DNA of 64,000 bases from contig NZ_JADOES010000005.1 in the NCBI RefSeq assembly GCF_018739885.1, forward strand, positions 1 to 64,000, in the 5' to 3' direction. This document shows positions 24,714 through 33,691 of the stretch, in pieces (the first letter of the stretch is position 1; every line of letters starts with the position of its first letter). This DNA is from Leptothoe spongobia TAU-MAC 1115. Its GTDB lineage: Bacteria > Cyanobacteriota > Cyanobacteriia > Phormidesmidales > Phormidesmidaceae. A program made the position numbers and the translations under genes. The notes beneath the pieces were generated by a model, which ran no database searches, was not told where the DNA came from, and saw only the letters and a list, made by a program, of their open reading frames with translations.

Positions 24714-27700
24714 ATGTCAACGTCCGTTTCAACTCAATTCAATACTTCTCCCAATCGTCAGTCTGTAGAAAATATCGAGTTTTTGGGTGAGGTCCGGTTT
24801 CCAACGGGCACCGTATTTACACAACTGACTCCTGAAGGGTTTACTAATAATCAAACTGAGGTGGGCGGCCTGTCTGGTCTCGCCTATGATTCAGCCCGTG
24901 GCGTTTACTATGCCCTGTCGGATGACCGCAGCTCCGATGCCCGCTTCTATACGGTTGATATTGACCTGGGCGACGGCAGTTTGGATGATGGTGACGTAGA
25001 GTTTAAGGATGTTACCTTCCTACTAGATGCTGATGGTGAGCGGTTTGCCGATGGTGACGTTGATCCTGAGGGAATTGCCATTACTGGTCAGGGCACTCTG
25101 TATATTTCTTCTGAAGGAGATGCCAATGCGGTGATTTCTCCCTTTATTCGGGAGATTACTCTGGATGGAGACTACATTAAGGATTTGCCGATTCCTGATA
25201 TTTATTTGCCCACGGCGGATCAGTCTAGCGGTATTCGTAATAATCTGGCGTTTGAAAGTTTAACAATTACACCAGATCAGCAGTTTCTTTATACCGCCAC
25301 TGAGAATTCTCTATTTCAGGATGGTCCAGCAGCGGATGTGGACCAGGGAAGTTTGTCCCGCATTCTTAAGTACGATTTGACCACAGGTGAGCCGGTGGCC
25401 TCTTTTGTCTATGAGGTGGATCAGGTGCCGGAGGTGCCGGACCCTGGGGATGCTTTTCGCACTAATGGTTTGGTGGAGCTGTTGGCGGTTGATAATAATG
25501 GCACATTACTGGCGCTGGAGCGGGGTTTTTCTGTCGGCCAGGGCAATACGGTTAAGCTGTTTGAGATTCAGACCCAGGGGGCTCTGGATGTGCTGGATAC
25601 CGATGACCTCTTCCGGGAGGATGCCCTGGTGGAGGATGGCGAGGTTTTGGAGCCCGGTCCCTTTGAGATTGACCCGGCGGTCATTAAGCGTGAGATTTTA
25701 GACATTGAGCAGGATTTGGGCATTGCTCCTGACAATTTGGAGGCGCTGGCCTTTGGCCCCATGTTAGAAAATGGTCGTCAGTCGCTGATTATTGCTAGCG
25801 ACAATAACTTTAATCCCGATGGGCAGTTCACCCAGTTTCTGGCCTTTGCCATTGATACTGAGACCACTCCGGCGGCATCGCCCGTGGTGGAAACCCCACT
25901 GACCCAGGACGATGAGGATGCGGACACGCCCCTACTGGGTGACTCAGACGATCCGGCGATCTGGGTAAATCCTGCAAACGGCGATGAGAGTCGGGTGATT
26001 GGCACCCTGAAAGATGGCGGTCTAGCAGTGTTTAATCTTCAGGGTGAGGTGGTGCAGACGATTGCCCCCGAAGAGTTTGGTGACTTTCGCTATAACAATG
26101 TGGATTTGCTCTACGACATTGAGATTCCGGCGTTTAATCCCACGGGTAGCTTGACGACGGACCTGGCGGTGGTTAGCGATCGCGAAAATGATTCTCTGGC
26201 CATATTCTCCATTGGCGACGATGGCACCCTGAACGACATTACCCTGCCCCTGGTGGATGGTATCAACGATCCTGAGTTCTCTATCTTTGGTGTGGATGAC
26301 GGAGAAGCGACTGCCTATGGTTTAGCCACCTACAAGAGTCCGGTAACGGGTAAGGCCTATGCCTTTGTTACTCAGGCCGATGGTAATCAGGTGGCTCAGT
26401 TGGGGTTAACCTTTGGTGTTTCTGGCGGTGGTGAGGAATTTTTGGATGGGGAGGCTGCGATCGCAGATGCTTCCTTCGTTGAAGCCAGGGTTGTACGCAC
26501 CCTAGATCTGCCGGTACCGACGGGGGATGTTGCCGACTCCCAGTCCGAAGGCATTGTGGTGGACCAGGAACTGGGGCTGCTGTATGTGGCCCTGGAAAAC
26601 GAGGTGGGCATTCTCAAGTTCTCGGCAGAACCAGACGGTGGCAATGACTTTCAGGTGGTGCAACCGGTGGGGGCAGACTATCTGGTGCCCGATATTGAAG
26701 GTCTGAACATTTACTACGGTGCGGACGGTAGCGGTTATCTGCTTGCCAACAGCCAGGGAGATTCATCCTACGCCGTGTTTAGCCGCGAGGGCACTAATGA
26801 GTACCTGGGCAGCTTTGTTGTGGGCGATGGTGTAAATGAGGGCGGCGACATCGACCAGGTGAACGAAAGCGATGGTCTGGATGTGATTAACGTGCCGGTG
26901 GGCTCTGCATTCCCAAACGGGTTGCTAGTGCTACAGGACGGCGCTAACGATCCTCAGAATGTGGTGGAAGATGACGAGGAGCTAGAAAACAACAGCACCA
27001 ACTTTAAGTTTGTCCCTTGGGAATCGGTTGCGGGTGCCTTTGAGAATCCTTTGGATATTGATACCACTAGCTACGATCCCAGAAATCCTGAGGTACATTC
27101 CCTGGTCAACGGTGTGGCCAGCGGCGATGTCACCCAAGATTCTGTGGTGCTGTGGGCGCGCAGTACGTTCCCCGGTGAAGTGACATTTGAATATTCCACC
27201 AGCGAAGACTTTAGTGAGATTGCTGGTACCGCAACAGCGACGGTGACTGAAATCAACCTGCCGGTAAAAGTAGATGTAGCTGGCCTGGATGCTGGAACTG
27301 AATACTTCTATCGGGTGACTGATGCCGCTGGCGATAGCGAAGTCGGTCGTTTTGAAACCGCTGCTGTGGCAGGAGAACAAACAGGTCTGCACTTTGGTGT
27401 GACTGGCGACTGGCGCGGTGAGATTGCTCCTTATCCTGCGGTTAGCAATGTGGCTGAGAAAAATCTTGACTTTTTCTTGCTCCATGGCGACACCATCTAT
27501 GCCGATGATGACTCTCCGGCGGTGCTTAATCCCGATGGCACCCCCAGCGATCAGGCCATTACTGTAGATGAGTTTCGCGCTAAGCATAATGAAGTCTACA
27601 GTCAGCGGTTTGGTCAGAATGTGTGGGCGGATGTGCGGGCCTCTACTCCGGTGTATGCCACCATCGATGACCACGAAGTCACCAATGACTTTGCCGGTGG

Positions 27701-29357
27701 GCAAACCATTGGGACAGATAGTCTTAACCGATTTTTGACCGCCTTCCCTGATGATGACCCCAACGCGCTAATTAATGACAGTACTCTCTACGAGAACGGT
27801 CTACAGGTCTTCCAGGAATACAATCCGATTCGGGATGAGTTCTATGGTGAGACTGGCGATCCGGTTACGGAAGGTGAGCGTAAGCTCTATCGCTACAACA
27901 CGTTTGGTAGCGATGCAGCCACCTTTGTATTGGATACTCGCTCCTTCCGGGACACTGCGATTGCTCCCCCTGTGAATCCCTTTGACCCGTCTGAGGTCGG
28001 GGCTACATTGGCAGCCACCTTTACCCCCGGTCGCACCATTATGGGCCAGGTGCAACTAGCGGACCTCAAGGCTGATCTGTTGGATGCTGAAGCATCTGGG
28101 GTGACCTGGAAGTTCATCATGGTGCCGGAGCCCTTCCAAAATCTCTTCCCCGGTATCAATACCGATGCTTGGGATGGGTATAACGCCGAGCGCACTGAGA
28201 TTCTCAAGTTTATTGAGGATAGCAGCATTGACAATGTGGTGTTTGTGGCCGCTGATGTGCATATGACCTCGGTGAACAACATCACCTATCAGGAGGTTCC
28301 CTTTGGGGAGCACATAGCCACGGGAGCGTTTGAGATTACCACAGGGGCCGTTGCTTACGAAGATCCCACCGGGCGCTTTTTGGGTGAAATATTCACTGCT
28401 AGCGACCCAGATCTACGGGCGTTTTACGACAGTCTTCCCATTGCCCCCGATACGGACGATCTGCCCAATGACAAGGATGACTTTGTGAAGGCCGCCATCA
28501 ATGACACCCTGCTGGCACCGCTCGGGTATGACCCCATTGGTTTAGACGGTAGCCCCATTGATGCCACCCTGCTGCAGGGGGATTACTATGTAGGCCATAG
28601 TTCTACCTGGAGTGAGTTTGAGGTTGACCCGGTCACTCAAGCTCTAACGGTGACCACCTGGGGGATTGATGGGTATACCGAGGAAGCATTACTGGCTGAC
28701 CCAACGTCCATTATTAACCAGGAGCCGGTAATTCTTAGCCAGTTTGTGGTGAATCCCCAGGGAACAATCCAGGGCGGCACTGACTCCGATGATGTTTTTG
28801 TCAACGGTGACGAGAACAGCAAGCTGGTGGGTCTGGCGGGTGACGATGTGCTGGCCGGTGACCTGGGTGACGATGTGATTCTCGGTGGCGACGGTGATGA
28901 TGTGCTCAGGGGAGATCGCAACTCCCGCAGCGCCCAAACCGGCGAAGCGGGTGGTGACGACCTGATTTACGGTGGCAACGGCAACGACCGCATTGGCGGT
29001 AAGTCTGGCAATGACCGTCTATTTGGCGATGCCGGTGACGATCAGATTTGGGGTGACGATGGCGATGACCTACTAACAGGTGGTCTTGGCAACGACACTC
29101 TCACTGGCGATAACTTCTCCGGTGGCCAGGGTGCTGATACCTTTGCCTTTGCAGTGGGGCACGGTACGGATGTTATCACTGACTTTGAAGTGGGTATCGA
29201 TACCATCGGTCTGCTGGATGGCTTGAGCTTTGGTGCTATCACTCAAACTCTTCAGGGCAGTGATCTGCTGTTAAATACGGGTGGTGAAACCCTGGCAGTG
29301 CTAGAAGAGGTGACTACTACATTAGAGGAGTCTTCTTTCCAGCAATTCTTTGCTTAA
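24714..29357 (+). CDS. Secreted phytase-like / beta-propeller phytase / PhoD phosphatase fusion with RTX tail
   Basis: A 1547-residue fusion of phosphate-releasing domains. Residues about 10-390 resemble the esterase-like phytase domain (GLSGLAYDSARGVYYALSDD, then NLEALAFGPM). About 390-760 resemble beta-propeller 3-phytase (DSDDPAIWVNP, GGLAVFNLQGEVVQ). About 790-890 form the PhoD N-terminal Ig-like domain (LVNGVASGDVTQDSVVLWAR), and about 900-1330 the PhoD metallophosphatase (GDWRGE, LLHGDTIYADD, TIDDHEVTND, AADVHM). Nine-residue glycine/aspartate RTX motifs (GGDGDDVLRGD and others) fill about 1365-1480. There is no N-terminal signal peptide, as expected for type I secretion. The ATG at 24714 is preferred to a GTG at 24693. 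It likely acts outside the cell on phytate and phosphodiesters. Confidence 0.9.
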   Translation: MSTSVSTQFNTSPNRQSVENIEFLGEVRFPTGTVFTQLTPEGFTNNQTEVGGLSGLAYDSARGVYYALSDDRSSDARFYTVDIDLGDGSLDDGDVEFKDVTFLLDADGERFADGDVDPEGIAITGQGTLYISSEGDANAVISPFIREITLDGDYIKDLPIPDIYLPTADQSSGIRNNLAFESLTITPDQQFLYTATENSLFQDGPAADVDQGSLSRILKYDLTTGEPVASFVYEVDQVPEVPDPGDAFRTNGLVELLAVDNNGTLLALERGFSVGQGNTVKLFEIQTQGALDVLDTDDLFREDALVEDGEVLEPGPFEIDPAVIKREILDIEQDLGIAPDNLEALAFGPMLENGRQSLIIASDNNFNPDGQFTQFLAFAIDTETTPAASPVVETPLTQDDEDADTPLLGDSDDPAIWVNPANGDESRVIGTLKDGGLAVFNLQGEVVQTIAPEEFGDFRYNNVDLLYDIEIPAFNPTGSLTTDLAVVSDRENDSLAIFSIGDDGTLNDITLPLVDGINDPEFSIFGVDDGEATAYGLATYKSPVTGKAYAFVTQADGNQVAQLGLTFGVSGGGEEFLDGEAAIADASFVEARVVRTLDLPVPTGDVADSQSEGIVVDQELGLLYVALENEVGILKFSAEPDGGNDFQVVQPVGADYLVPDIEGLNIYYGADGSGYLLANSQGDSSYAVFSREGTNEYLGSFVVGDGVNEGGDIDQVNESDGLDVINVPVGSAFPNGLLVLQDGANDPQNVVEDDEELENNSTNFKFVPWESVAGAFENPLDIDTTSYDPRNPEVHSLVNGVASGDVTQDSVVLWARSTFPGEVTFEYSTSEDFSEIAGTATATVTEINLPVKVDVAGLDAGTEYFYRVTDAAGDSEVGRFETAAVAGEQTGLHFGVTGDWRGEIAPYPAVSNVAEKNLDFFLLHGDTIYADDDSPAVLNPDGTPSDQAITVDEFRAKHNEVYSQRFGQNVWADVRASTPVYATIDDHEVTNDFAGGQTIGTDSLNRFLTAFPDDDPNALINDSTLYENGLQVFQEYNPIRDEFYGETGDPVTEGERKLYRYNTFGSDAATFVLDTRSFRDTAIAPPVNPFDPSEVGATLAATFTPGRTIMGQVQLADLKADLLDAEASGVTWKFIMVPEPFQNLFPGINTDAWDGYNAERTEILKFIEDSSIDNVVFVAADVHMTSVNNITYQEVPFGEHIATGAFEITTGAVAYEDPTGRFLGEIFTASDPDLRAFYDSLPIAPDTDDLPNDKDDFVKAAINDTLLAPLGYDPIGLDGSPIDATLLQGDYYVGHSSTWSEFEVDPVTQALTVTTWGIDGYTEEALLADPTSIINQEPVILSQFVVNPQGTIQGGTDSDDVFVNGDENSKLVGLAGDDVLAGDLGDDVILGGDGDDVLRGDRNSRSAQTGEAGGDDLIYGGNGNDRIGGKSGNDRLFGDAGDDQIWGDDGDDLLTGGLGNDTLTGDNFSGGQGADTFAFAVGHGTDVITDFEVGIDTIGLLDGLSFGAITQTLQGSDLLLNTGGETLAVLEEVTTTLEESSFQQFFA

Positions 29358-29444
29358 GTATCTGGCCCAAGTTTAGGGTGGTTGGCGTTAGCAGTAGTTT
29401 CTGTTGAATGCTAATTGCTCTGAATGTAGGCAGGAAATAACTTT

Positions 29445-29481
29445 AAAGTGGGTTGATGTAATATGCACCAACCCACTTTTT
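29445..29481 (+). terminator. Intrinsic terminator after the phytase/PhoD gene
   Basis: AAAGTGGGTTG pairs with CAACCCACTTT around a 12-13-nt loop, and the stem runs into a T-run. It separates this gene from the nuclease gene, so the two have independent promoters. Confidence 0.85.
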
Positions 29482-29721
29482 GTCTATCACTTACGTTCTC
29501 TCTCTGTGGTGATGGTCTTCGCCTTAACTTGATTGGCATTCGAGCTTGTAGAGGCGCTCCCTACTGCAACTTTTACTACCTTTAAAGTCCCACTAACCTT
29601 AATATTCGCTTTACTGGCCCTTTACCTGTCCCTGCAACAATTATTGGGGCAGAATTGCCGGGGACATCTACCTAATTTAGGTGAAATAACCACGCTGCGA
29701 TAATAATAATATAGGCAAAGT
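29482..29721. other. Promoter region of the extracellular nuclease gene
   Basis: One CTTAACTT word (29523) recalls a Pho-box half, but no second copy at 11-bp spacing is seen. An AT-rich GATAATAATAATATAGG run lies directly before the start codon and no Shine-Dalgarno is visible. Confidence 0.35.
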
Positions 29722-32700
29722 ATGAGCGTTTTTATTAACGAATTCCATTACGACAATGACGGTGCTGATACGGGCGAATTTATTGAAATTACTGGACCGG
29801 CAGGGACTGACTTAACGGGTTGGAGCATTGTTCTTTACAACGGTAATGGCGGTTCATCCTACGGGACGATTAATTTGAGTGGCACGCTCACTGATCAGAG
29901 CAACGGGTATGGCTTTGTTGTTGAAACCTTCTCGGGTATTCAAAATGGTTCCCCCGACGGCATTGCCCTGGTGGATAATACAGATACTGTGGTTGAGTTT
30001 CTCAGCTATGAAGGCTCTTTTACCGCGACTAATGGTCCTGCTAGTGGCCAAACCAGTATTGACATTGGTGTAAATGAGCTGGGGTCTACTCCTGTTGGTG
30101 AGTCTCTACAGCGTACGGGAACAGGGGCTGTGGCTGCAGATTTTACATTTGTTGCACCAGCAGCTGAAACCCCTGGCGCAGTCAACACCGGTCAAACATT
30201 TACCGGAGGAACAACGCCTGATAATGTTTTCATTAGCGAGATTCACTACGACAACGATGGTGCTGATACGGGTGAATTTATTGAAGTAACCGGTGATGCT
30301 GGTGTTGACCTGAGCGGCTATAGCCTGGTGCTGTACAACGGTAACGGTGGGGCCCCCTACAATACCGTAAGCCTGAGTGGCATATTTGCTGATGAGTTGA
30401 ATGGTCTGGGTGCGATCGCATTTTCCATCTCCGGTATTCAGAATGGTAGCCCCGATGGTGTAGCGCTGGTTGATCCTGACAACAATGTGGTGGAGTTTTT
30501 AAGTTATGAGGGCTCCTTTACCGCTGTGGGAGGCCCCGCTGATGGCCAAACTAGCACCGACATTGGTGTCTCAGAACCCAGTAACACTCCTCTGGGTGAG
30601 TCGCTACAGCTCATTGACGGCATGTGGACTGGCCCCGCCGCAAACTCCGAAGGAGAGGTGAATGCGGCTCCTGTGGTTTCCGCCAATGCCTTTATTAGTG
30701 AGATTCACTACGACAACGCTGGTGCTGACGTCGGAGAGTTTATCGAAATTACCGCTGATGCCGGGGCTGACCTGGGCGGCTATAGTTTGGTGCTCTACAA
30801 CGGCAATGGTGGCACTGCCTACAACACCGTTAACCTGAGCGGCATTGTCCCCGATGAAGTTAACGGTCAGGGGGCTGTTGCTTTCTCCATTTCCGGTATT
30901 CAAAACGGTTCCCCTGACGGTGTGGCCCTAGTGGACCCCGATGGCAATGTGGTGGAATTCCTTAGCTATGAGGGCACCCTCACCGCCACTGACGGTCCCG
31001 CCGCCGGTCTTACCAGTACGGATATTGGGGTAGCAGAAACCAGCTCCACCCCCGTGGGACAGTCCCTACAGCTAATCAATGGTGTGTGGACCGGTCCCGC
31101 CGCCAACTCCGAAGGTCAGGTTAACTCTGGCGGTAACGGCGGCGGCCCTGGCGAGAGTAAATTTATCCACGAAGTTCAAGGCAGTGGCACCGACAGTCCC
31201 CTGGTGGGTCAAACCGTCACCGTCGAAGCAGTGGTGACCGGAGACTTCCAAAATGGCGATGCGGATACCCTGCGTAACTTAGAAGGTTTCTACATCCAGG
31301 AAGAAGATACCGACTCCGATGCCGACGGCAGCACTTCCGAAGGTCTGTTCATCTTTGAAGATGGCAATTTCCTCACCGATGTGAATGTGGGGGATGTGGT
31401 GCAAGTGACCGGTACCGTCGAAGAAGCCTTTGGCCAGACTCAGCTAACGGTCACCAGTGCCTCAGACATTACTGTTGTGAGTTCCGGTAATCCGTTACCC
31501 ACAACAGCCACGGTTAACTTCCCGGTGGCCACGGTTGATGACCTGGAGTCCTTTGAGGGCATGCAGGTGACCATTCCCGACACCCTCTTTGTTACCGAGT
31601 ACTTTAACCTGGACCGCTTTGGTGAAGTGGTGCTGTCCTCTAATGGTGCCAGCAACGCCCCCGGTACCGACGGTCGTCTGGACCAATACGCCCAGTTCAA
31701 TTCTCCTGATGTGGCCGGGTTCACCGCCTATCAAGAAGACATTGCCAAGCGTCGCATTGTTTTAGATGACGGTCAGTTTATTCAAAACCCCGATCCCATC
31801 ATCCACGGACGCGGTGGGAATCCGTTGAGTTCTAACAATACCCTACGTGGCGGGGATACGGTGAACAACCTATCCGGTATCCTTGGGTTCGGCTTTGGCG
31901 ACTATCGAATTCAGCCCACAGCTCCCGTTGATTTCCAGGCAACCAATCCTCGCCCCAATGCGCCAGAGGATGTGGGTGGCGATCTCAAGGTCGTGAGCTT
32001 CAACGTGCTCAACTTCTTCACCACCCTGGATGTATCTGGTAATCCCGGTAGCGGTCCCATTGGGCTAGACCCTCGGGGGGCTGACAGTCAGGCTGAGTTT
32101 GACCGTCAGCTCGATAAGCTAGTAACCACTCTAGAAATTATCGATGCAGATATTGTCGGTCTAATCGAGCTAGAGAATGAGTTTGTTAGCGATCAAAATG
32201 GCGACGGCTTAGTGGCCATTAATACCCTGGTGGATGCCCTCAACGCCAAAGTTGGAGCTGGCACCTACGCAGCAGTAAACCCCGGTCAAACCTTTGTAGA
32301 TGTGAGTGATGCCATCTCTGTGGGGGCTATCTACAAAACTAGCACTGTAGAGTTAGCCCAGGGGACTTCCGTTGAAATTCTGGATGATTCTGACCTACCT
32401 GGTCTGGGTTTGAACCCTGGCAATGCCGTATTTAATGGGCCTAGCACCAATCGTGCTGCCCTGGCGGCTACCTTTGAGGAAAAGGCCACGGGTGAAAAAG
32501 TCACTGTTGCGGTAAACCACTTTAAGTCCAAGGGAAGTGTGAGCCCAGGTGCTGGTAACACAGATGCAGGTGATGGGGCTGGCAACAATAATGCCATTCG
32601 TCTACAGGGAGCACAGGCGTTAGATGCCTGGCTAGATAGCGATCCTACCGGTAGCGGTGACTCTGACTATCTGATTATTGGTGACCTTAATGCCTACGCC

Positions 32701-33456
32701 AAGGAAGATCCCATTACCTTCCTAGAAGGTGAGGGCTATACCAATGTGGTGGATAATCCTGAGTCTGCCTACTCCTTTGTCTTTGACGGTCAGTTTGGCA
32801 CCCTGGACTATGGTCTCGCCAGTACCACTCTGATTTCCCAGGTGACTGGGGCAACAGAATGGCACGTCAATGCTGATGAGCCCGATGCCCTGGATTACAA
32901 CCTGGACTTTGGCCGAGATCCCAGTCTGTTCGATGGCACTGTTCCTTTCCGTAACTCCGACCATGATCCGTTGATCATTGGTCTGGATCTAACTGGCGGC
33001 GGTGGAAATTCACCAACAGAAATCAACGGTACGAATCGTCGTGATACGTTGACTGGCACCGAAGGTGACGATATCATCAAAGGCTTTGGTAGCCGAGATC
33101 GGATTACCGGTGGTGCTGGTGACGACATTATTGTCGGTGGTCGCGGCTCTGATATCTTAACGGGTGGTGACGATAATGACACCTTCGTATTTGAAAAGAT
33201 ATTGGATCGAAGTGATCGCATCACAGACTTTGAAGTCGGTGCTGACTTACTTGACTTCAGTGGGGTATTTGAGCTGAGTCGATATGGAAGTTTAACGCCC
33301 TTTGATGACTACATTCGAGTGAGTCAAGGTAACGGCAGAACCTTTGTCCAAGTTGACCTCAATGGTGACTTTGGCAACCGTGACCGGTTCAGAACATTTG
33401 CAACGCTTAATGGTGTGATAGCGGCCGATCTCACGGTTGATAGTTTTGTTCTTTAA
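29722..33456 (+). CDS. ExeM/NucH-type extracellular nuclease with three lamin-tail domains and RTX tail
   Basis: A 1244-residue secreted DNase. Three tandem lamin-tail domains (about 1-155, 168-315, 323-470) each repeat ISEIHYDNDGADTGEFIE, YSLVLYNGNGG and SGIQNGSPDGVALVD. An OB-like region follows (about 478-600, HEVQGSGTDSPLVGQTVTVE). The endonuclease/exonuclease/phosphatase domain is at about 750-1092: KVVSFNVLNFF, IVGLIELEN, VNHFKSKGS, IIGDLNAYAKEDP and NSDHDPLIIGL give the Asn, Glu, Asp-Asn and Asp-His catalytic set. RTX nonapeptides at about 1105-1155 (GGAGDDIIVGG) and a C-terminal secretion region end the protein. There is no signal peptide, consistent with type I secretion. It likely degrades extracellular DNA for phosphate or carbon, or for biofilm turnover. 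Confidence 0.92.
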   Translation: MSVFINEFHYDNDGADTGEFIEITGPAGTDLTGWSIVLYNGNGGSSYGTINLSGTLTDQSNGYGFVVETFSGIQNGSPDGIALVDNTDTVVEFLSYEGSFTATNGPASGQTSIDIGVNELGSTPVGESLQRTGTGAVAADFTFVAPAAETPGAVNTGQTFTGGTTPDNVFISEIHYDNDGADTGEFIEVTGDAGVDLSGYSLVLYNGNGGAPYNTVSLSGIFADELNGLGAIAFSISGIQNGSPDGVALVDPDNNVVEFLSYEGSFTAVGGPADGQTSTDIGVSEPSNTPLGESLQLIDGMWTGPAANSEGEVNAAPVVSANAFISEIHYDNAGADVGEFIEITADAGADLGGYSLVLYNGNGGTAYNTVNLSGIVPDEVNGQGAVAFSISGIQNGSPDGVALVDPDGNVVEFLSYEGTLTATDGPAAGLTSTDIGVAETSSTPVGQSLQLINGVWTGPAANSEGQVNSGGNGGGPGESKFIHEVQGSGTDSPLVGQTVTVEAVVTGDFQNGDADTLRNLEGFYIQEEDTDSDADGSTSEGLFIFEDGNFLTDVNVGDVVQVTGTVEEAFGQTQLTVTSASDITVVSSGNPLPTTATVNFPVATVDDLESFEGMQVTIPDTLFVTEYFNLDRFGEVVLSSNGASNAPGTDGRLDQYAQFNSPDVAGFTAYQEDIAKRRIVLDDGQFIQNPDPIIHGRGGNPLSSNNTLRGGDTVNNLSGILGFGFGDYRIQPTAPVDFQATNPRPNAPEDVGGDLKVVSFNVLNFFTTLDVSGNPGSGPIGLDPRGADSQAEFDRQLDKLVTTLEIIDADIVGLIELENEFVSDQNGDGLVAINTLVDALNAKVGAGTYAAVNPGQTFVDVSDAISVGAIYKTSTVELAQGTSVEILDDSDLPGLGLNPGNAVFNGPSTNRAALAATFEEKATGEKVTVAVNHFKSKGSVSPGAGNTDAGDGAGNNNAIRLQGAQALDAWLDSDPTGSGDSDYLIIGDLNAYAKEDPITFLEGEGYTNVVDNPESAYSFVFDGQFGTLDYGLASTTLISQVTGATEWHVNADEPDALDYNLDFGRDPSLFDGTVPFRNSDHDPLIIGLDLTGGGGNSPTEINGTNRRDTLTGTEGDDIIKGFGSRDRITGGAGDDIIVGGRGSDILTGGDDNDTFVFEKILDRSDRITDFEVGADLLDFSGVFELSRYGSLTPFDDYIRVSQGNGRTFVQVDLNGDFGNRDRFRTFATLNGVIAADLTVDSFVL
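29734..31130 (+). repeat. Three tandem ~460-bp coding repeats (lamin-tail domains)
   Basis: Units begin near 29734, 30232 and 30700. Units 2 and 3 are especially alike at DNA level over the stretches encoding the YNGNGG and SGIQNGSPDG motifs, suggesting recent internal duplication or gene conversion. Confidence 0.75.
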
Positions 33457-33528
33457 TTACTGTTCTTGTTTCAAGAATAAATAAAAAGATCAAATCCTGA
33501 TTAATCAACTGAGTCGTTACTAATTGAT

Positions 33529-33570
33529 AGTCGCATTCTTTTCTCTATGTGAAAAGAATGCGACTTTTTT
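33529..33570 (+). terminator. Strong intrinsic terminator after the nuclease gene
   Basis: AGTCGCATTCTTTTC pairs perfectly with GAAAAGAATGCGACT around a 7-nt loop and is followed by a T-run. It lies between convergent genes. Confidence 0.9.
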
Positions 33571-33691
33571 GAGCCACTTCACGGTGAATACAGGAGGATT
33601 AGCAAGGAGGATGTTTACAATACAACTTGTAATTTAGCCCCGTGGGGTAATGAAAATGGGTGAGGCACTTTCTGAATGGATACCTGGGGTA

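Noticed and set aside
26982-27704. 240-codon antisense ORF inside the phytase/PhoD gene
   Set aside because: It overlaps the well-supported PhoD domain and its sequence has no recognisable fold.
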